From NCBI GenBank assembly GCA_963762735.1, contig CAVXMG010000031.1:62001-126000 (forward strand): a stretch of 64,000 nucleotides of DNA, written 5' to 3'. Under the pieces are notes generated by a model. The model was not told the origin of the DNA. It did no database searches and saw nothing but the letters and a program-made list of their open reading frames with translations. The position numbers were made by a program, and so were the translations under genes. Shown piece after piece: positions 35,818 through 45,321 of this stretch; position 1 is the first letter of the stretch; each line of letters begins with the position of its first letter. The stretch comes from DASXKD01 sp963762735. Its GTDB lineage: Bacteria > Actinomycetota > Actinomycetes > Streptosporangiales > Streptosporangiaceae.

Positions 35818-35834
35818 GTGACCAAATAGTGACC
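35818..35834. promoter_or_regulatory. Direct repeat upstream of senX3-regX3
   Basis: GTGACC occurs at 35818-35823 and 35829-35834, an 11-base period, in the AT-rich part of the 234-base gap before senX3. An 11-base period is that of PHO boxes, although the sequence differs from the usual GTTCACC. It may be an autoregulatory RegX3 site. Confidence 0.35.
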
Positions 35835-35990
35835 GACTTATGAATACCTGAGGAACACGCAACTGGTGGGGAGGCCGCCAGAGGCACCCCGGGCGTTCTC
35901 CGCATACCATCGAAGCGTGAGCGTGCACGTGACGGCTGGTGCTGGTGGTCTGGCGCCAGCATCTCGCCCCGCCACGGCAAAGGCCCGCTG

Positions 35991-37117
35991 GTGACCGCCC
36001 GCGGGCGTGTCGCTGATCTGGAGCCCGCCGCCGACCGCCCCCGCGCCACCAGGCTCCCGCCCGGAGTGGCGTCGGTCCTGTCCGTGCTTTCCTCCTCCGC
36101 CGTCGTGCTGGATCCCGTCGACAAGGTGCTGATGGCCAGCCAGGCGGCCCGCACGTTCGGCCTGGTCAAAGACGGCCAGCTCATCGTGGGGGAACTGCTC
36201 GCCCTGGTGCGGCAGGTCCGGCGGGACGGGCAGACCCGTGAGGGGGAGGTCGACCTGTCCGGCAGTTCGTTCGGCGGGCGGCGGACCAGTTTCGCCGTGC
36301 GGGTCGCCCCGCTGGGCGCCGAAGGCCTCATCCTGCTGCTCGCCGAGGACCAGACCGAGAGCCGGCGGGTGGAGGAGGTCCGGCGGGACTTCGTAGCCAA
36401 CATCAGCCACGAACTGAAGACGCCGGTCGGTGCGCTCGCCCTGCTCGCCGAGACCATGGAGGACGCGGCCGACGACCCCGAGGCCGTGCGGCGCTTCGCC
36501 GGCCGGATGCGCCAGGAGGCCTCCCGGCTGACCTACCTGGTCCAGGACCTGATCACGCTGTCGCGGATCCAGGCGGCCGAGCCCATGCCCGACCCGAGAG
36601 CCGTGGATCTGAGCGCGATCGTCGCGGAGGCCGTCGACCGGGTCCGGATGAAGGCGAGCGCGGACGGCATCGAGCTTGTCGCCGCCTGCGAGGAGCGGAT
36701 TTTCGTGCTCGGCGACGAAGATCTCCTGGTGACCGCGCTGCGCAACCTGCTGGAGAACGCGATCGCCTACAGCCCGGAACGGACCAGGGTGGTGGTCTCG
36801 GTGTCCCGGGACGGCACCCGTACCGCCCAGATCAGCGTCGCCGACCAGGGGATCGGGATCCCCGAGCGCGACCTTGAGCGGATCTTCGAGCGGTTCTACC
36901 GTGTGGACCCGGCACGGTCGAGGGCGACCGGGGGAACCGGCCTGGGGCTGGCGATCGTGAAGCACGTGATGGCCGCACACCGCGGCAAGGTCACGGTGTG
37001 GAGCCAGGAAGGCGTCGGATCCACCTTCACCCTGCAGATGCCTGTCGTGAGCAAGCCCCCGACCGCGGGCACCAAGTCGGCCGGCGGTCCCCCGAAGCAT
37101 GTCAGGGAGGCGATCAA

Positions 37118-37121
<4 letters not shown>
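35991..37121 (+). CDS. senX3: SenX3/PhoR-type sensor kinase lacking its N-terminal membrane helices
   Basis: A 376-residue kinase for phosphate control. A PAS-like segment (LPPGVASVLSVLSSSAVVLD) leads into HisKA with His140 in FVANISHELKTPVGALALLA, then the ATPase (NLLENAIAYSPERT, DQGIGIPERDLERIFERFYR, GGTGLGLAIVKHVMA). The match to actinobacterial SenX3/PhoR is close throughout. Normally one or two membrane helices precede the PAS part; here the ORF starts at GTG 35991 only about 20 residues before it, and no helix is readable in frame upstream. A frameshift or truncation of the 5' end is possible. It overlaps regX3 by four bases. Confidence 0.9.
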
Positions 37122-37804
<683 letters not shown>

Positions 37805-37910
37805 GCCCGCCGGTCCGGCCCTGCCTGTGCGGTGCACGGCCTGCGCGGCCGGGCACCACGGGGGCCTGCGCGCCCGGGTGTCACGGTGGCACGTGGTGCG
37901 TAGCGGCCCG

Positions 37911-38507
37911 TTAAGAGCTGGGCGTCGGGGACGGAGTGCCGGGCGCCGACGGGGTCGCAGTGGCGTGCGGGCGCAGGAACAGCGGCGCGGGTGAGAAGGT
38001 GCCGTACGACTCGGTCCGTGGCATCACCGGGACCCGCATGGACACAAAGCCGGCGTTCTGGAACTGCAGGTTCAGCAGGACCCACTGGCCGCCGTTCAGG
38101 GTGCGGGTGAGGTGCTGGAGCACCACCCGGGGAGACGGGCCGGTGAGGAACAGCGTCTGCTCCCGGCCGAGCGTGATGCCCCCGGCGGGCACCAGGACCG
38201 AGGTGGCTTCGCCGGGCGCCTTTATGCTGAGCAGCCGGTCCGGGGCACCGTCGTTGGACAGGGCGAAGAACACGCCCGCCGAGGCGCCGCGCGGCAGCGT
38301 GAAGCCGGGCGTCGGCCCGAGCACGAACATGTTGTTGATCCGGAGCGTGTTGTCCACGATCGCCGACGCCCCGGGCGTGGGCTGATGCCACTGCTGGGTG
38401 GGCGCGTTGTTTCCGGCCTCACAGCCAGCGATAACAGGAATCAGCCCCACGGCGGCTACCACCACGAGGTCGCGCAGCGACAGAAGGCCGCGCCTGCTGC
38501 GGATCAC
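37911..38507 (-). CDS. LpqE-like lipoprotein (DUF461)
   Basis: A 198-residue secreted lipoprotein. After a basic start and a hydrophobic stretch (LVVVAAVGLIPVIAGC) the lipobox cysteine is Cys29. The body contains DNTLRINNMFVLGP, resembling the NRLTINNVLLRD stretch of mycobacterial LpqE, and ends in a Pro/Thr-rich tail. LpqE is also found near carD in mycobacteria, which supports the assignment. GTG 38507 is preceded by GGAGGAGAG. The function of LpqE proteins is not established. Confidence 0.8.
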   Translation of the reverse strand: MIRSRRGLLSLRDLVVVAAVGLIPVIAGCEAGNNAPTQQWHQPTPGASAIVDNTLRINNMFVLGPTPGFTLPRGASAGVFFALSNDGAPDRLLSIKAPGEATSVLVPAGGITLGREQTLFLTGPSPRVVLQHLTRTLNGGQWVLLNLQFQNAGFVSMRVPVMPRTESYGTFSPAPLFLRPHATATPSAPGTPSPTPSS

Positions 38508-38600
38508 TGTGTGCTCTCCTCCGGCTCGAACGAGCACGTCTGCGTCGCGGGAAAGAGTATCGGCTCAGGGCCGCGGCGATCACAGCAGCCCCTGGCGGAC

Positions 38601-39442
38601 TCACCCAGGCGGTGTGCCGCTTGCGGCCGGCGAGCCGCTGGCCGTGGGTCTGCCGCTGGCGCTGGCCGCGGCCGGCGACGCGCTCGCAGGCACAAGCCGC
38701 GCCGGGCTCGCGGTGCCGCCCGTGGCCAGTGCGCGCACGTCGTTGTCGATCTGGAACCCGTGACCGCGGTCCTGGATCACCACCGGTCCGCGCCGAACCG
38801 TCCGGGCGGACCACGACGGCCGTCAGCGCCGCGACCTTGTAGGGCGCGGGCAGCGAGTCCGTCGCGGTCCTCCAGGGCCTGGGTGGGCCCGAGCCCGAGG
38901 TCCGCGGTCATGGCGGTCACCGAGGCGTTGTGCACGCCCACCAGGTAGATCAGCGTCTTTGCCTCCGACGCCGCGACGGTGAGCTTCCTGCAGGTCGGCC
39001 AGGCAGCGGCAGCGCGGGCGGGATCAGCGCCAGCACCACGACCGGGCCGGGGAGGGTGCTCAGCGGCGTCGGCTGGCCCGCAGCGAAGAGAATGGTGTCG
39101 ACCAGCGCCGCGCCCGGCCGAGTGCGGGTGTCCGCGGAGCCGGTGCCGGATGGCCGGGCGCTGCGGCCGCAGGCTGGCCGTGGGCTGCTTGGCGGTGAAC
39201 ACGGTGAGCATCGTCGCGGCGACCAGCGTCAGCGCCAGGCAGACCGCGAGCAGCGGCAGCACCACGCCGTCCCTGGTGAGCGGCCCGTAAAGCCGCCTGG
39301 CCAGGTGCCGCCTGCGCCGCGACCTCAGCTCGCGGTGATATGCCTGCACATCCCTGGCGAGTTCCCGCGCATCGTCAGGAATCTCGATGTCGACCGGCGG
39401 CAGGCCGTAATCGTCCCGCCCCTGGTCGCCGCCAGTATTCAC
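38601..39442 (-). pseudogene. Membrane protein with at least three frameshifts
   Basis: GTG 39442 with AGGAGAG upstream begins a coherent N-terminus (VDIEIPDDARELARDVQAYH, then the helix GVVLPLLAVCLALTLVAATM). The sequence then continues in other frames: RPGAALVDTILFAAGQPTPL near 39100, LTVAASEAKTLIYLVGVHNA near 38960, DSLPAPYKVAALTAVVVRPD near 38830 and VVIQDRGHGFQIDNDVRALA near 38780, ending at a stop at 38601-38603. Conserved membrane proteins sit at this place next to carD in Streptomyces. No function is known. Several clustered shifts point either to decay or to poor local sequence. Confidence 0.7.
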
Positions 39443-39771
39443 GCACATCTCTCCTGCACGAGCGGCCTGATTCATCTCCAGTATGAGCCCGCGAGGCACG
39501 TGACGTCACTGGCAACGCCTACCGTGCCTGGCTCCGGCCGGCCGGTACTGGTTCCCTGGTCACGCAGGGTGGCACGGCCGATCGCCACCCGGGGTATCGC
39601 CAAGGACACATTGAGCCAGCATCCAGCAGGGAAGCAACGTGCGCCCATGCTGGCCTGCATCTCTTTCAGATCAGTTAATTGCCTCCTTGACCTGCATGTT
39701 TACCGTCAAGGCAGGCCATTGGACAGCGGTCGTCGTGGTAGCATTGGCGTAGCGGAAGGGGTATGTGCCAC

Positions 39772-40254
39772 ATGACTTTCAAGGTCGGCGACACGGTCGT
39801 CTACCCCCACCATGGGGCTGCTCGCATCGAGGAGATCGAAACCCGCACGATCAAGGGTGCGGAAATGAGCTACCTGGTCCTCAAGGTCGATAAAGGGGAC
39901 CTGACAGTGCGCGTGCCCGCGGACAACGCCGAACTGGTGGGTGTGCGCGATGTCGTCGGGCAGGAAGGTCTTGAGAGGGTGTTCGAGGTGCTTCGCGCCC
40001 CGCACACCGAGGAGCCGACCAACTGGTCACGGCGGTACAAGGCCAACCTGGAAAAGCTCGCCTCCGGTGACGTGAACAAGGTGGCCGAGGTCGTTCGCGA
40101 TCTGTGGCGAAGGGACAGGGAGCGCGGGCTTTCCGCAGGTGAGAAGCGGATGCTGGCCAAGGCCCGGCAGATTCTCGTGAGCGAGCTTGCCCTGGCCGAG
40201 AAGACGAACGAGGACAAGGCCGAGGCACTGCTCGACGAGATCCTTGCTTCCTGA
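39772..40254 (+). CDS. carD: CarD-type RNA polymerase-binding regulator
   Basis: A 160-residue global regulator that binds the RNA polymerase beta subunit and stabilises open complexes. The N-terminal Tudor-like domain begins MTFKVGDTVVYPHHGAARIE, followed by LTVRVPADNAELVGVRDVVG, and the DNA-binding part has the conserved TNWSRRYKANLEKLASGDV with its key tryptophan. It is almost identical to Streptomyces CarD as I remember it. ATG 39772 starts the family consensus; the in-frame ATG 39763 is a possible alternative. ispF follows directly without ispD between. Confidence 0.96.
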   Translation: MTFKVGDTVVYPHHGAARIEEIETRTIKGAEMSYLVLKVDKGDLTVRVPADNAELVGVRDVVGQEGLERVFEVLRAPHTEEPTNWSRRYKANLEKLASGDVNKVAEVVRDLWRRDRERGLSAGEKRMLAKARQILVSELALAEKTNEDKAEALLDEILAS

Positions 40255-40284
40255 CCCAGCGGCCTTTCCTGGTGCTGGTTTTAC

Positions 40285-40783
40285 GTGCCCGATGCCCTGT
40301 CACCCAATGATGGGCCCAGAGTGGGCGTCGGCGTTGACGTGCACCCACTCGCGGCGGGTCGGCCGCTTTACCTGGCGGGCCTGCTCTGGCCGGGCGAAGA
40401 CGGGCTGACCGGGCATTCCGATGGGGACGTGGCGGCGCACGCCGCCTGCGATGCCCTGCTGTCCGCGGCCGGTCTCGGTGACCTTGGTGCCAACTTCGGC
40501 ACGCGCCGAACCGCAGTGGGCCGGAGCGTCAGGACCCGCGCTGCTGCGCGCCACCGCCACACTGCTCGCCGGTGCCGGTTTCGTCGTGGGCAACGTCGCG
40601 ATCCAGGTGATCGGGAACCGGCCCCGGATCGGGCCGCGGCGGGACGAGGCGCAGAAGGTGCTCTCCGAGGCCCTCGGCGGGGCTCCGGTCAGCGTGTCAG
40701 GTACCACCACGGACGGACTTGGCCTGACCGGCCGCGGCGAGGGCATCGCCGCGGTCGCCACGGCACTGGTAACGCGCGCCTGA
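40285..40783 (+). pseudogene. ispF: 2-C-methyl-D-erythritol 2,4-cyclodiphosphate synthase, frameshifted
   Basis: IspF of the MEP isoprenoid pathway. Frame 1 from GTG 40285 gives the metal site VGVDVHPLAAG and TGHSDGDVAAHAACDALLSA up to GDLGANFGT at about 40500. The continuation EPQWAGASGPALLRATATLL, GNVAIQVIGNRP and GTTTDGLGLTGRGEGIAAVA is in frame 2, stopping at 40783. One +1 change in a short stretch (40497-40512) breaks the gene. IspF is normally essential, so a sequencing indel is the likelier explanation unless a second copy exists. ispD, usually between carD and ispF, is missing here. Confidence 0.85.
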
Positions 40784-40799
40784 GCGGTCGGCCGCGGGG

Positions 40800-42076
40800 T
40801 TACTCCTCGGGCCGGGTCGGCGTGCTCCGCAGCCGCTCCAGCCCAGGGCTCTCGGCAGCCGCCGTCTCGCCGCTGGCGTCGTCACCGGCGTGCTCCCCGG
40901 CCGGATCGTCTCCCGGTGCGGCATCTGCCTGGCCCGCCTGCGCTTCGCCCGCTTGTGCATGGCCCGGCTGTGCTTGGCCCGCCTGGCGCCTGGACCGGCT
41001 GCGCCTGGACCGGCTGTGCCTGGCCCGGCTGCGCCTGGCCCGGCTGTGCTTGGCCTGCGCTGTGCGTGGCCCGGCTGCGCTTGGCCTGCTTGTGCGTGGC
41101 CCGCTGACGCCTGGCCGGCCTCCGGTTCCGCGTGCTCGGGGCTCTGGTCGCCGTCCCCGCCGTCCCCCGCGGCGCGATGCCGGGGACCGTAGCCGACGGG
41201 CCAGGCATGGTCTTCGGCCGGCTCGTCCTGGCTCAGGTACCCGGGACCGGCGTAGCTCTCCGGCCCACCGGAATCGCCGTGTGGCGAATATTCGCCCTCG
41301 CCCCGGTAGCTGTCCGGGTGGACGTAGCCCGTCTCCTCGCCGTAGCTGACCGGGTCGTCGAGCTGGCCGGCATCGGTGTCCACGGCATCGGCTTCGTGGG
41401 GCGCCTCGATGGCCGGCGCTGGGCCCGGCCTGGGCCCCAGCAGCGTGTCCAGGCCGGACCTGGGCGGGGGCAGCGAACGGCCCTCCGCCGCGGCGGAGGT
41501 GCCCGCCCCGCCTGCCGTGGCCCAGGTCACCGTCGTCCGCCCGGTCGCGGTGCCGTTGGCCTCGCCCGGCTGACCGCCGCCGACCGCGGCGGCCCGCGCC
41601 TCCTGCCTGGCCGCCACCGCGGTCCGGGCCTTGCGGAAGTGCCGGAGCATGGTCAGCAGCAGGCCGAACGCGAGCAGCAGGAGCACCCACGGGGTGATCG
41701 CCACCGCAGCGCGTGAGGCACGCTGCGGCAGGACCGTGCCCGTGGCGTGCACGGCGTCCCCGATGGCCACGGCCGCGAGCAGCGCGATCAGGCAGGCCCA
41801 CGCGTAAAAGCGGCTCCACCAGCCGGCTCCGCGCAGCGCCATGGCCGCCGCGCCCGCGATGACCAGCATGGCATCGAAGATGACCGGGTATAGCTTCGCG
41901 AGGTCGGGCGAAACCCCGGCCTGGAGCGCGACCGAGTGTATTCCCGCGTAGGAGAGTACAAAGGCGGCAGCGGCCAGCAGCACCACGCCCGCGACGACCG
42001 CGGTAAGCGCGGCGAGGCGGAGCGTGGAGTGCGGGTCCGCGGAACGGGGGTGCCGGCCAACAGGGTAATTACTCAT
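40800..42076 (-). CDS. DUF2637 membrane protein with a repetitive Gln/Pro tail
   Basis: The N-terminal 165 residues form a DUF2637 membrane domain with four helices (AALTAVVAGVVLLAAAAFVL, VIFDAMLVIAGAAAMALRG, AWACLIALLAAVAIGDAVHA, AVAITPWVLLLLAFGLLLTM). A long acidic linker with Tyr/Gly/Glu-rich stretches follows, then pentapeptide repeats of the type AQPGQ. Across the repeats the protein-like reading moves through all three frames before ending in GETAAAESPGLERLRSTPTR and a stop at 40800, so two slips occurred within the tandem DNA repeats. If unslipped, translation would run on past 40800. DUF2637 proteins are common in actinomycetes and on their integrative plasmids; the function is unknown. 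Confidence 0.7.
40935..41110. repeat. 15-bp minisatellite inside the DUF2637 gene
   Basis: Tandem units of the form GGCTGTGCCTGGCCC / GGCTGCGCCTGGACC recur with a 15-base period; the centre (about 40985-41055) is nearly perfect and the flanks are degenerate. On the minus strand each unit encodes one Ala-Gln-Pro-Gly/Val-Gln pentapeptide. Changes of reading frame in the host gene fall within this block. Confidence 0.8.
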
Positions 42077-42281
42077 CGGGGGGTGGTGGTCCTTCCTGCG
42101 GCACTGCTCGGGTGCAAAGCACCCGCCTATAGTCGAAACTACAGCGCCTTTCTCGGCACGCAGGGGGCGCCGCGCCGCACGGGAAGGCCGTACGGCTAAG
42201 GCGTTGGCGCCGGGCGGCGTCCAGACGGCGAGCGGCCGCCGGCCGTCCGGGCCGTGCGATCTTGGCGTCAAAGGAGACGAT

Positions 42282-43466
42282 ATGCCGTACTACCGGGTGG
42301 CAGGGGAGATTCCCGGCAAGCGCCACGTGCGTTTCCGCCGCCCCGATGGCGGCTTGTACTCCGAGGAGTTGATGGGCGAAGAAGGCTTTGTCTCCGACTC
42401 CTCATTGCTCTACCACGTGCACCCGCCGACGGCGATCGTGAAGAGCGAGGGGATCTCCGGCACCGAGGCCGGCCAGGCCGCACCGAACTATCCGCTGATG
42501 CCGCGCCACGTGCGCACCACCGACCTGCCCCGCGGTGGTGACCTGGTGCTCGGCCGGCAACTGCTGTTCGCCAATGACGACGTGCGGATTTCCTTTGCCG
42601 CCGCTGACGTCTCCAGCGACCTGTACCGGAACTCCGCCGGCGACGAAGCCATTTATTTGCAATACGGCAGTGCGCGGCTGGAGTCCGTCTACGGGTCGAT
42701 CGACGCCGTGGCCGGTGACTACGTGGTGATCCCGCGCGGGACGATTCACCGCTGGCTGCCCGGCGGGGACGGCGCGACCGCGCTCACCGTGGCGGCCGCC
42801 GGGCACATCCGGCCGCCCCGGCGCTACCTGTCCCAGTACGGGCAGTTCCTCGAACACGCCCCCTACAGCGAGCGTGACCTGCGCGGCCCCGTTGGCCCAC
42901 TGCTTGCCGAGGGGGAGGACGTGCCGGTCATGGTGCGGACCAGGGCCGGCCTGACCCGGCTCACCTACGCCAGGCACCCGTTCGACGTGGTGGGCTGGGA
43001 CGGCTGCCTGTACCCGTTCGCGCTGAACATCGCCGACTTCGAGCCGGTGGTGAAGCGGACCCACGCCCCGCCGCCGGTGCACCAGACGTTCGAGGGGCCG
43101 AACTTCGTGATCTGCTCGTTCTGCCCCCGGCCGCTGGACTTCGACCCCGAGGCCGTGCCGATCCCCTACAACCACCACAACGTGGACTCCGACGAGATGA
43201 TGTTCTACGTCGGCGGGGACTACACCGCCCGGCAGGGCTCCGGGGTCGGGCTCGGTTCGATCACGCTGCACCCCGGCGGGTTCACTCACGGCCCTCAGCC
43301 GGGTGCCGTCGAGGCCGCGGTTGCGGGGCTGGCCGAGGGCAAGACGACCACCGACGAGACCGCCGTGATGATCGACACGTTCCGCCCGCTTGGTCTCGGC
43401 CCGGCCGCCCGCCGGGCCGAGGACCCCGAGTACGCCTGGACCTGGGCCCGCGCCTCCCGCCGCTGA
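42282..43466 (+). CDS. hmgA: Homogentisate 1,2-dioxygenase
   Basis: A 394-residue ring-cleaving dioxygenase of tyrosine and phenylalanine breakdown, converting homogentisate to maleylacetoacetate. The iron site is recognisable: His and Glu in NHHNVDSDEMMFYVGG and His in LHPGGFTHGPQPG. The cupin core shows YVVIPRGTIHRWLPG. ATG 42282 has AAGGAGA five bases before it. No fahA or maiA neighbour is seen; the IclR regulator 6 kb downstream is a possible but unproven controller. Confidence 0.93.
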   Translation: MPYYRVAGEIPGKRHVRFRRPDGGLYSEELMGEEGFVSDSSLLYHVHPPTAIVKSEGISGTEAGQAAPNYPLMPRHVRTTDLPRGGDLVLGRQLLFANDDVRISFAAADVSSDLYRNSAGDEAIYLQYGSARLESVYGSIDAVAGDYVVIPRGTIHRWLPGGDGATALTVAAAGHIRPPRRYLSQYGQFLEHAPYSERDLRGPVGPLLAEGEDVPVMVRTRAGLTRLTYARHPFDVVGWDGCLYPFALNIADFEPVVKRTHAPPPVHQTFEGPNFVICSFCPRPLDFDPEAVPIPYNHHNVDSDEMMFYVGGDYTARQGSGVGLGSITLHPGGFTHGPQPGAVEAAVAGLAEGKTTTDETAVMIDTFRPLGLGPAARRAEDPEYAWTWARASRR

Positions 43467-43478
43467 TCCCCGGCCCGG

Positions 43479-43643
43479 ACGTCAGTTCACCGTGCGGTGC
43501 CGTGGCGGTGTGCCCCGGGGAGGTGGACAGGGTGAAGTTGACGGTGGGCATGTGGTGCAGCGGGTGCGCCCGGCGGAACCCGGCCGGGACCGTCTCCTGG
43601 GGTCACTTTCACCGTCCGGACGTCACTTTCACCGTGCGGTGCC
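43479..43643. repeat. Direct repeats before the ECF sigma gene
   Basis: GTCACTTTCACCGT occurs at 43602 and 43622 (20-base period). A related copy, GTCAGTTCACCGTGCGGTGC, lies at 43481, and the 43622 copy continues with the same GCGGTGCC. They fill part of the 273-base gap between hmgA and the sigma factor gene. They may bind a regulator of the sigma unit. Confidence 0.6.
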
Positions 43644-43739
43644 GCCACTCACCGGCGGAAACGAATGCCCGGAGGCTAGCCAACCTTTTGCGCGGCCGCG
43701 TCGTGCACTATCTATGTGGCCACCCATGCGAGGTCGGTG

Positions 43740-44342
43740 ATGAGCGAGGGCGAGCGGCCCGCCGCGACCAGCCCGGGCGACGTCTCGTTCGAAGAGTTCG
43801 TCGCCGGCTCCTCGGCGCACCTTTTCGCGCTGGCGCGCCTGCTGACCGGCGGGCACTGGGCGGAGGCCGAGGATCTGCTCCAGGGTGCCTACGAGCGCAC
43901 GTTCCGGCACTGGAACCGGATCAGCCGGCGTGAGGATCCCGAGCGCTACGTCCGGCAGATTCTGGTCAACGCCTCGGTCGACCGGTGGCGGCGGCTGAAG
44001 CGGCGGCCAGAAGAGCCGATGCGGTTCCCGGGCGGCGACCCCCCGGTTGCCGATCGGGCTGTCGAGATCGCGGACCGGGACCTGCTGTTGCGCGGACTCG
44101 CCGCGCTCGCGGCCCGGCAGCGGGCCGTGCTGGTGCTGCGTTACTTCGAGGACCTCACCGAAGCACAGATCGCCGAAGCTCTCGGCTGCAGCGTCGGGAC
44201 GGTGAAGAGCCAGGCGGCCCGCGCCCTCGCGCGGTTGCGCCAGCTCACAGGCGAATGCGATGCAGTGCGCCGGGACGGAGACGCCCCGGCAGGCCCGAAG
44301 CCCGGCCAGACGCCGCCGGGGGGAACGGTGCACCATGAATGA
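43740..44342 (+). CDS. SigE-family ECF sigma factor
   Basis: A 200-residue ECF sigma factor. Region 2 reads HLFALARLLTGGHWAEAEDL then GAYERTFRHWNRI, and region 4 reads LAARQRAVLVLRYFEDLTEA with the recognition helix LGCSVGTVKSQAARALARL. This is the SigE-family pattern abundant in actinomycetes. A Pro-rich tail of about 25 residues follows. The stop overlaps the start of the next gene, which encodes a one-helix membrane protein and is the likely anti-sigma factor. Confidence 0.92.
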   Translation: MSEGERPAATSPGDVSFEEFVAGSSAHLFALARLLTGGHWAEAEDLLQGAYERTFRHWNRISRREDPERYVRQILVNASVDRWRRLKRRPEEPMRFPGGDPPVADRAVEIADRDLLLRGLAALAARQRAVLVLRYFEDLTEAQIAEALGCSVGTVKSQAARALARLRQLTGECDAVRRDGDAPAGPKPGQTPPGGTVHHE

Positions 44343-45159
44343 TCTCGAACGCCGTCTGCGGGCCGCTATGTCCGCTACGGCCAGCCCACCGCCAGCCGGG
44401 CTGATGGAAGGGATCCGTCGCCGCCACAGACGGCATCTCGTCCGTGTCGTTGCCGGGTTCGCTGCCGTCATCGCGGTGCTCGCCCTGGCGGCACCGCCAG
44501 CCGCGCACGCGCTCCGGTCGGCGGTGAGCGCGCCAGGTCCCGCGGTGGGTGGTCCGGTCAGCCCATCGCCCTGCCCGACCACGCCTCCTGCGTTCTTCGG
44601 CTGCTCCCGGTATGTCGGCCCGAGCGCGGCGGCCTCGCCGCAGACCTGCCCGGTGTTCTGTGGCCCACCCGCGTCCTCCGCCAAGGCCGCGCCAGGCACC
44701 ATGCTGCGCGACTGCCAGTCGGCGAACGGCGGCAATCAGGAGATCCCGGGCTACCGCGCCCGCAGCGTGCAGGCCGGCCCGGTGTGGTTCGTCTGGGCGC
44801 GCACGCCGAACCGGCACTGGGCCCCGGGTCAGCCATTGGGCAATGGCCAATGGACCGCCGGGGGCGGCATTGTGGCGGTCGGGGCGGGCGCCACGGTGGT
44901 GGTACGCGTGGCGCCCACCGGGCGATCACGGTTCCAGTTCCTGCGCACGTTCAACCGCACCGACCGGTACCGCCCGCGCCCGGGGCCGGACGGGATCACG
45001 TTCGCCGCGTGCCCGGTGTCGTACATGGGGCCGGTCACCGTCTTCTGGGTCCCCTACCTGGACAGCGGACTGAGCTGCGTCCCGCTCGAGATCTCTGTCG
45101 CCGGACGGCAGCCGGTCCGGGTCGGCCTGTCGAGCCACGGCGGGACATGTGCCGCCTAG
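44335..45159 (+). CDS. Single-helix membrane protein, probable anti-sigma partner
   Basis: A 274-residue protein: about 40 cytosolic residues (MNDLERRLRAAMSATASPPP), one membrane helix (VVAGFAAVIAVLALAAPPAA), then a 210-residue extracytoplasmic part with eight or so cysteines, several in short Cys-Pro-rich segments. The outside domain is not recognised. Translational overlap with the sigma gene and the topology match anti-sigma factors that sense an external signal. A zinc HxxxCxxC motif is absent, so it is not a ZAS-type anti-sigma factor. Cysteine oxidation could be sensed, but this is speculation. Confidence 0.65.
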   Translation: MNDLERRLRAAMSATASPPPAGLMEGIRRRHRRHLVRVVAGFAAVIAVLALAAPPAAHALRSAVSAPGPAVGGPVSPSPCPTTPPAFFGCSRYVGPSAAASPQTCPVFCGPPASSAKAAPGTMLRDCQSANGGNQEIPGYRARSVQAGPVWFVWARTPNRHWAPGQPLGNGQWTAGGGIVAVGAGATVVVRVAPTGRSRFQFLRTFNRTDRYRPRPGPDGITFAACPVSYMGPVTVFWVPYLDSGLSCVPLEISVAGRQPVRVGLSSHGGTCAA

Positions 45160-45194
45160 CGGCTCAGCCCGCCCGGCGCACCGCCGCGCAACCA

Positions 45195-45235
45195 TGATCA
45201 TGGACGATTCCCGGCGCGAAAATCGTCCGTGATCA
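45195..45235. terminator. 15-bp inverted repeat after the sigma operon
   Basis: TGATCATGGACGATT (45195-45209) pairs with AATCGTCCGTGATCA (45221-45235), with one G-T-type mismatch, around an 11-base loop. It sits 36 bases after the anti-sigma-like stop and before cysS. A terminator is most likely; the long palindromic arms could also be an operator for cysS. Confidence 0.6.
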
Positions 45236-45321
45236 AGGAAGTGGCGACTCGAGGCTGCGTACCGGGCCTTGCGGGCTGGGATTATCGGTCGGGTGGCGGT
45301 AGCGGCGGCGGTAGCCTTGGC

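Noticed and set aside
40935..41110. Tandem repeats as a CRISPR array.
   Set aside because: The unit is 15 bases with no unique spacers, and it codes for a pentapeptide repeat.
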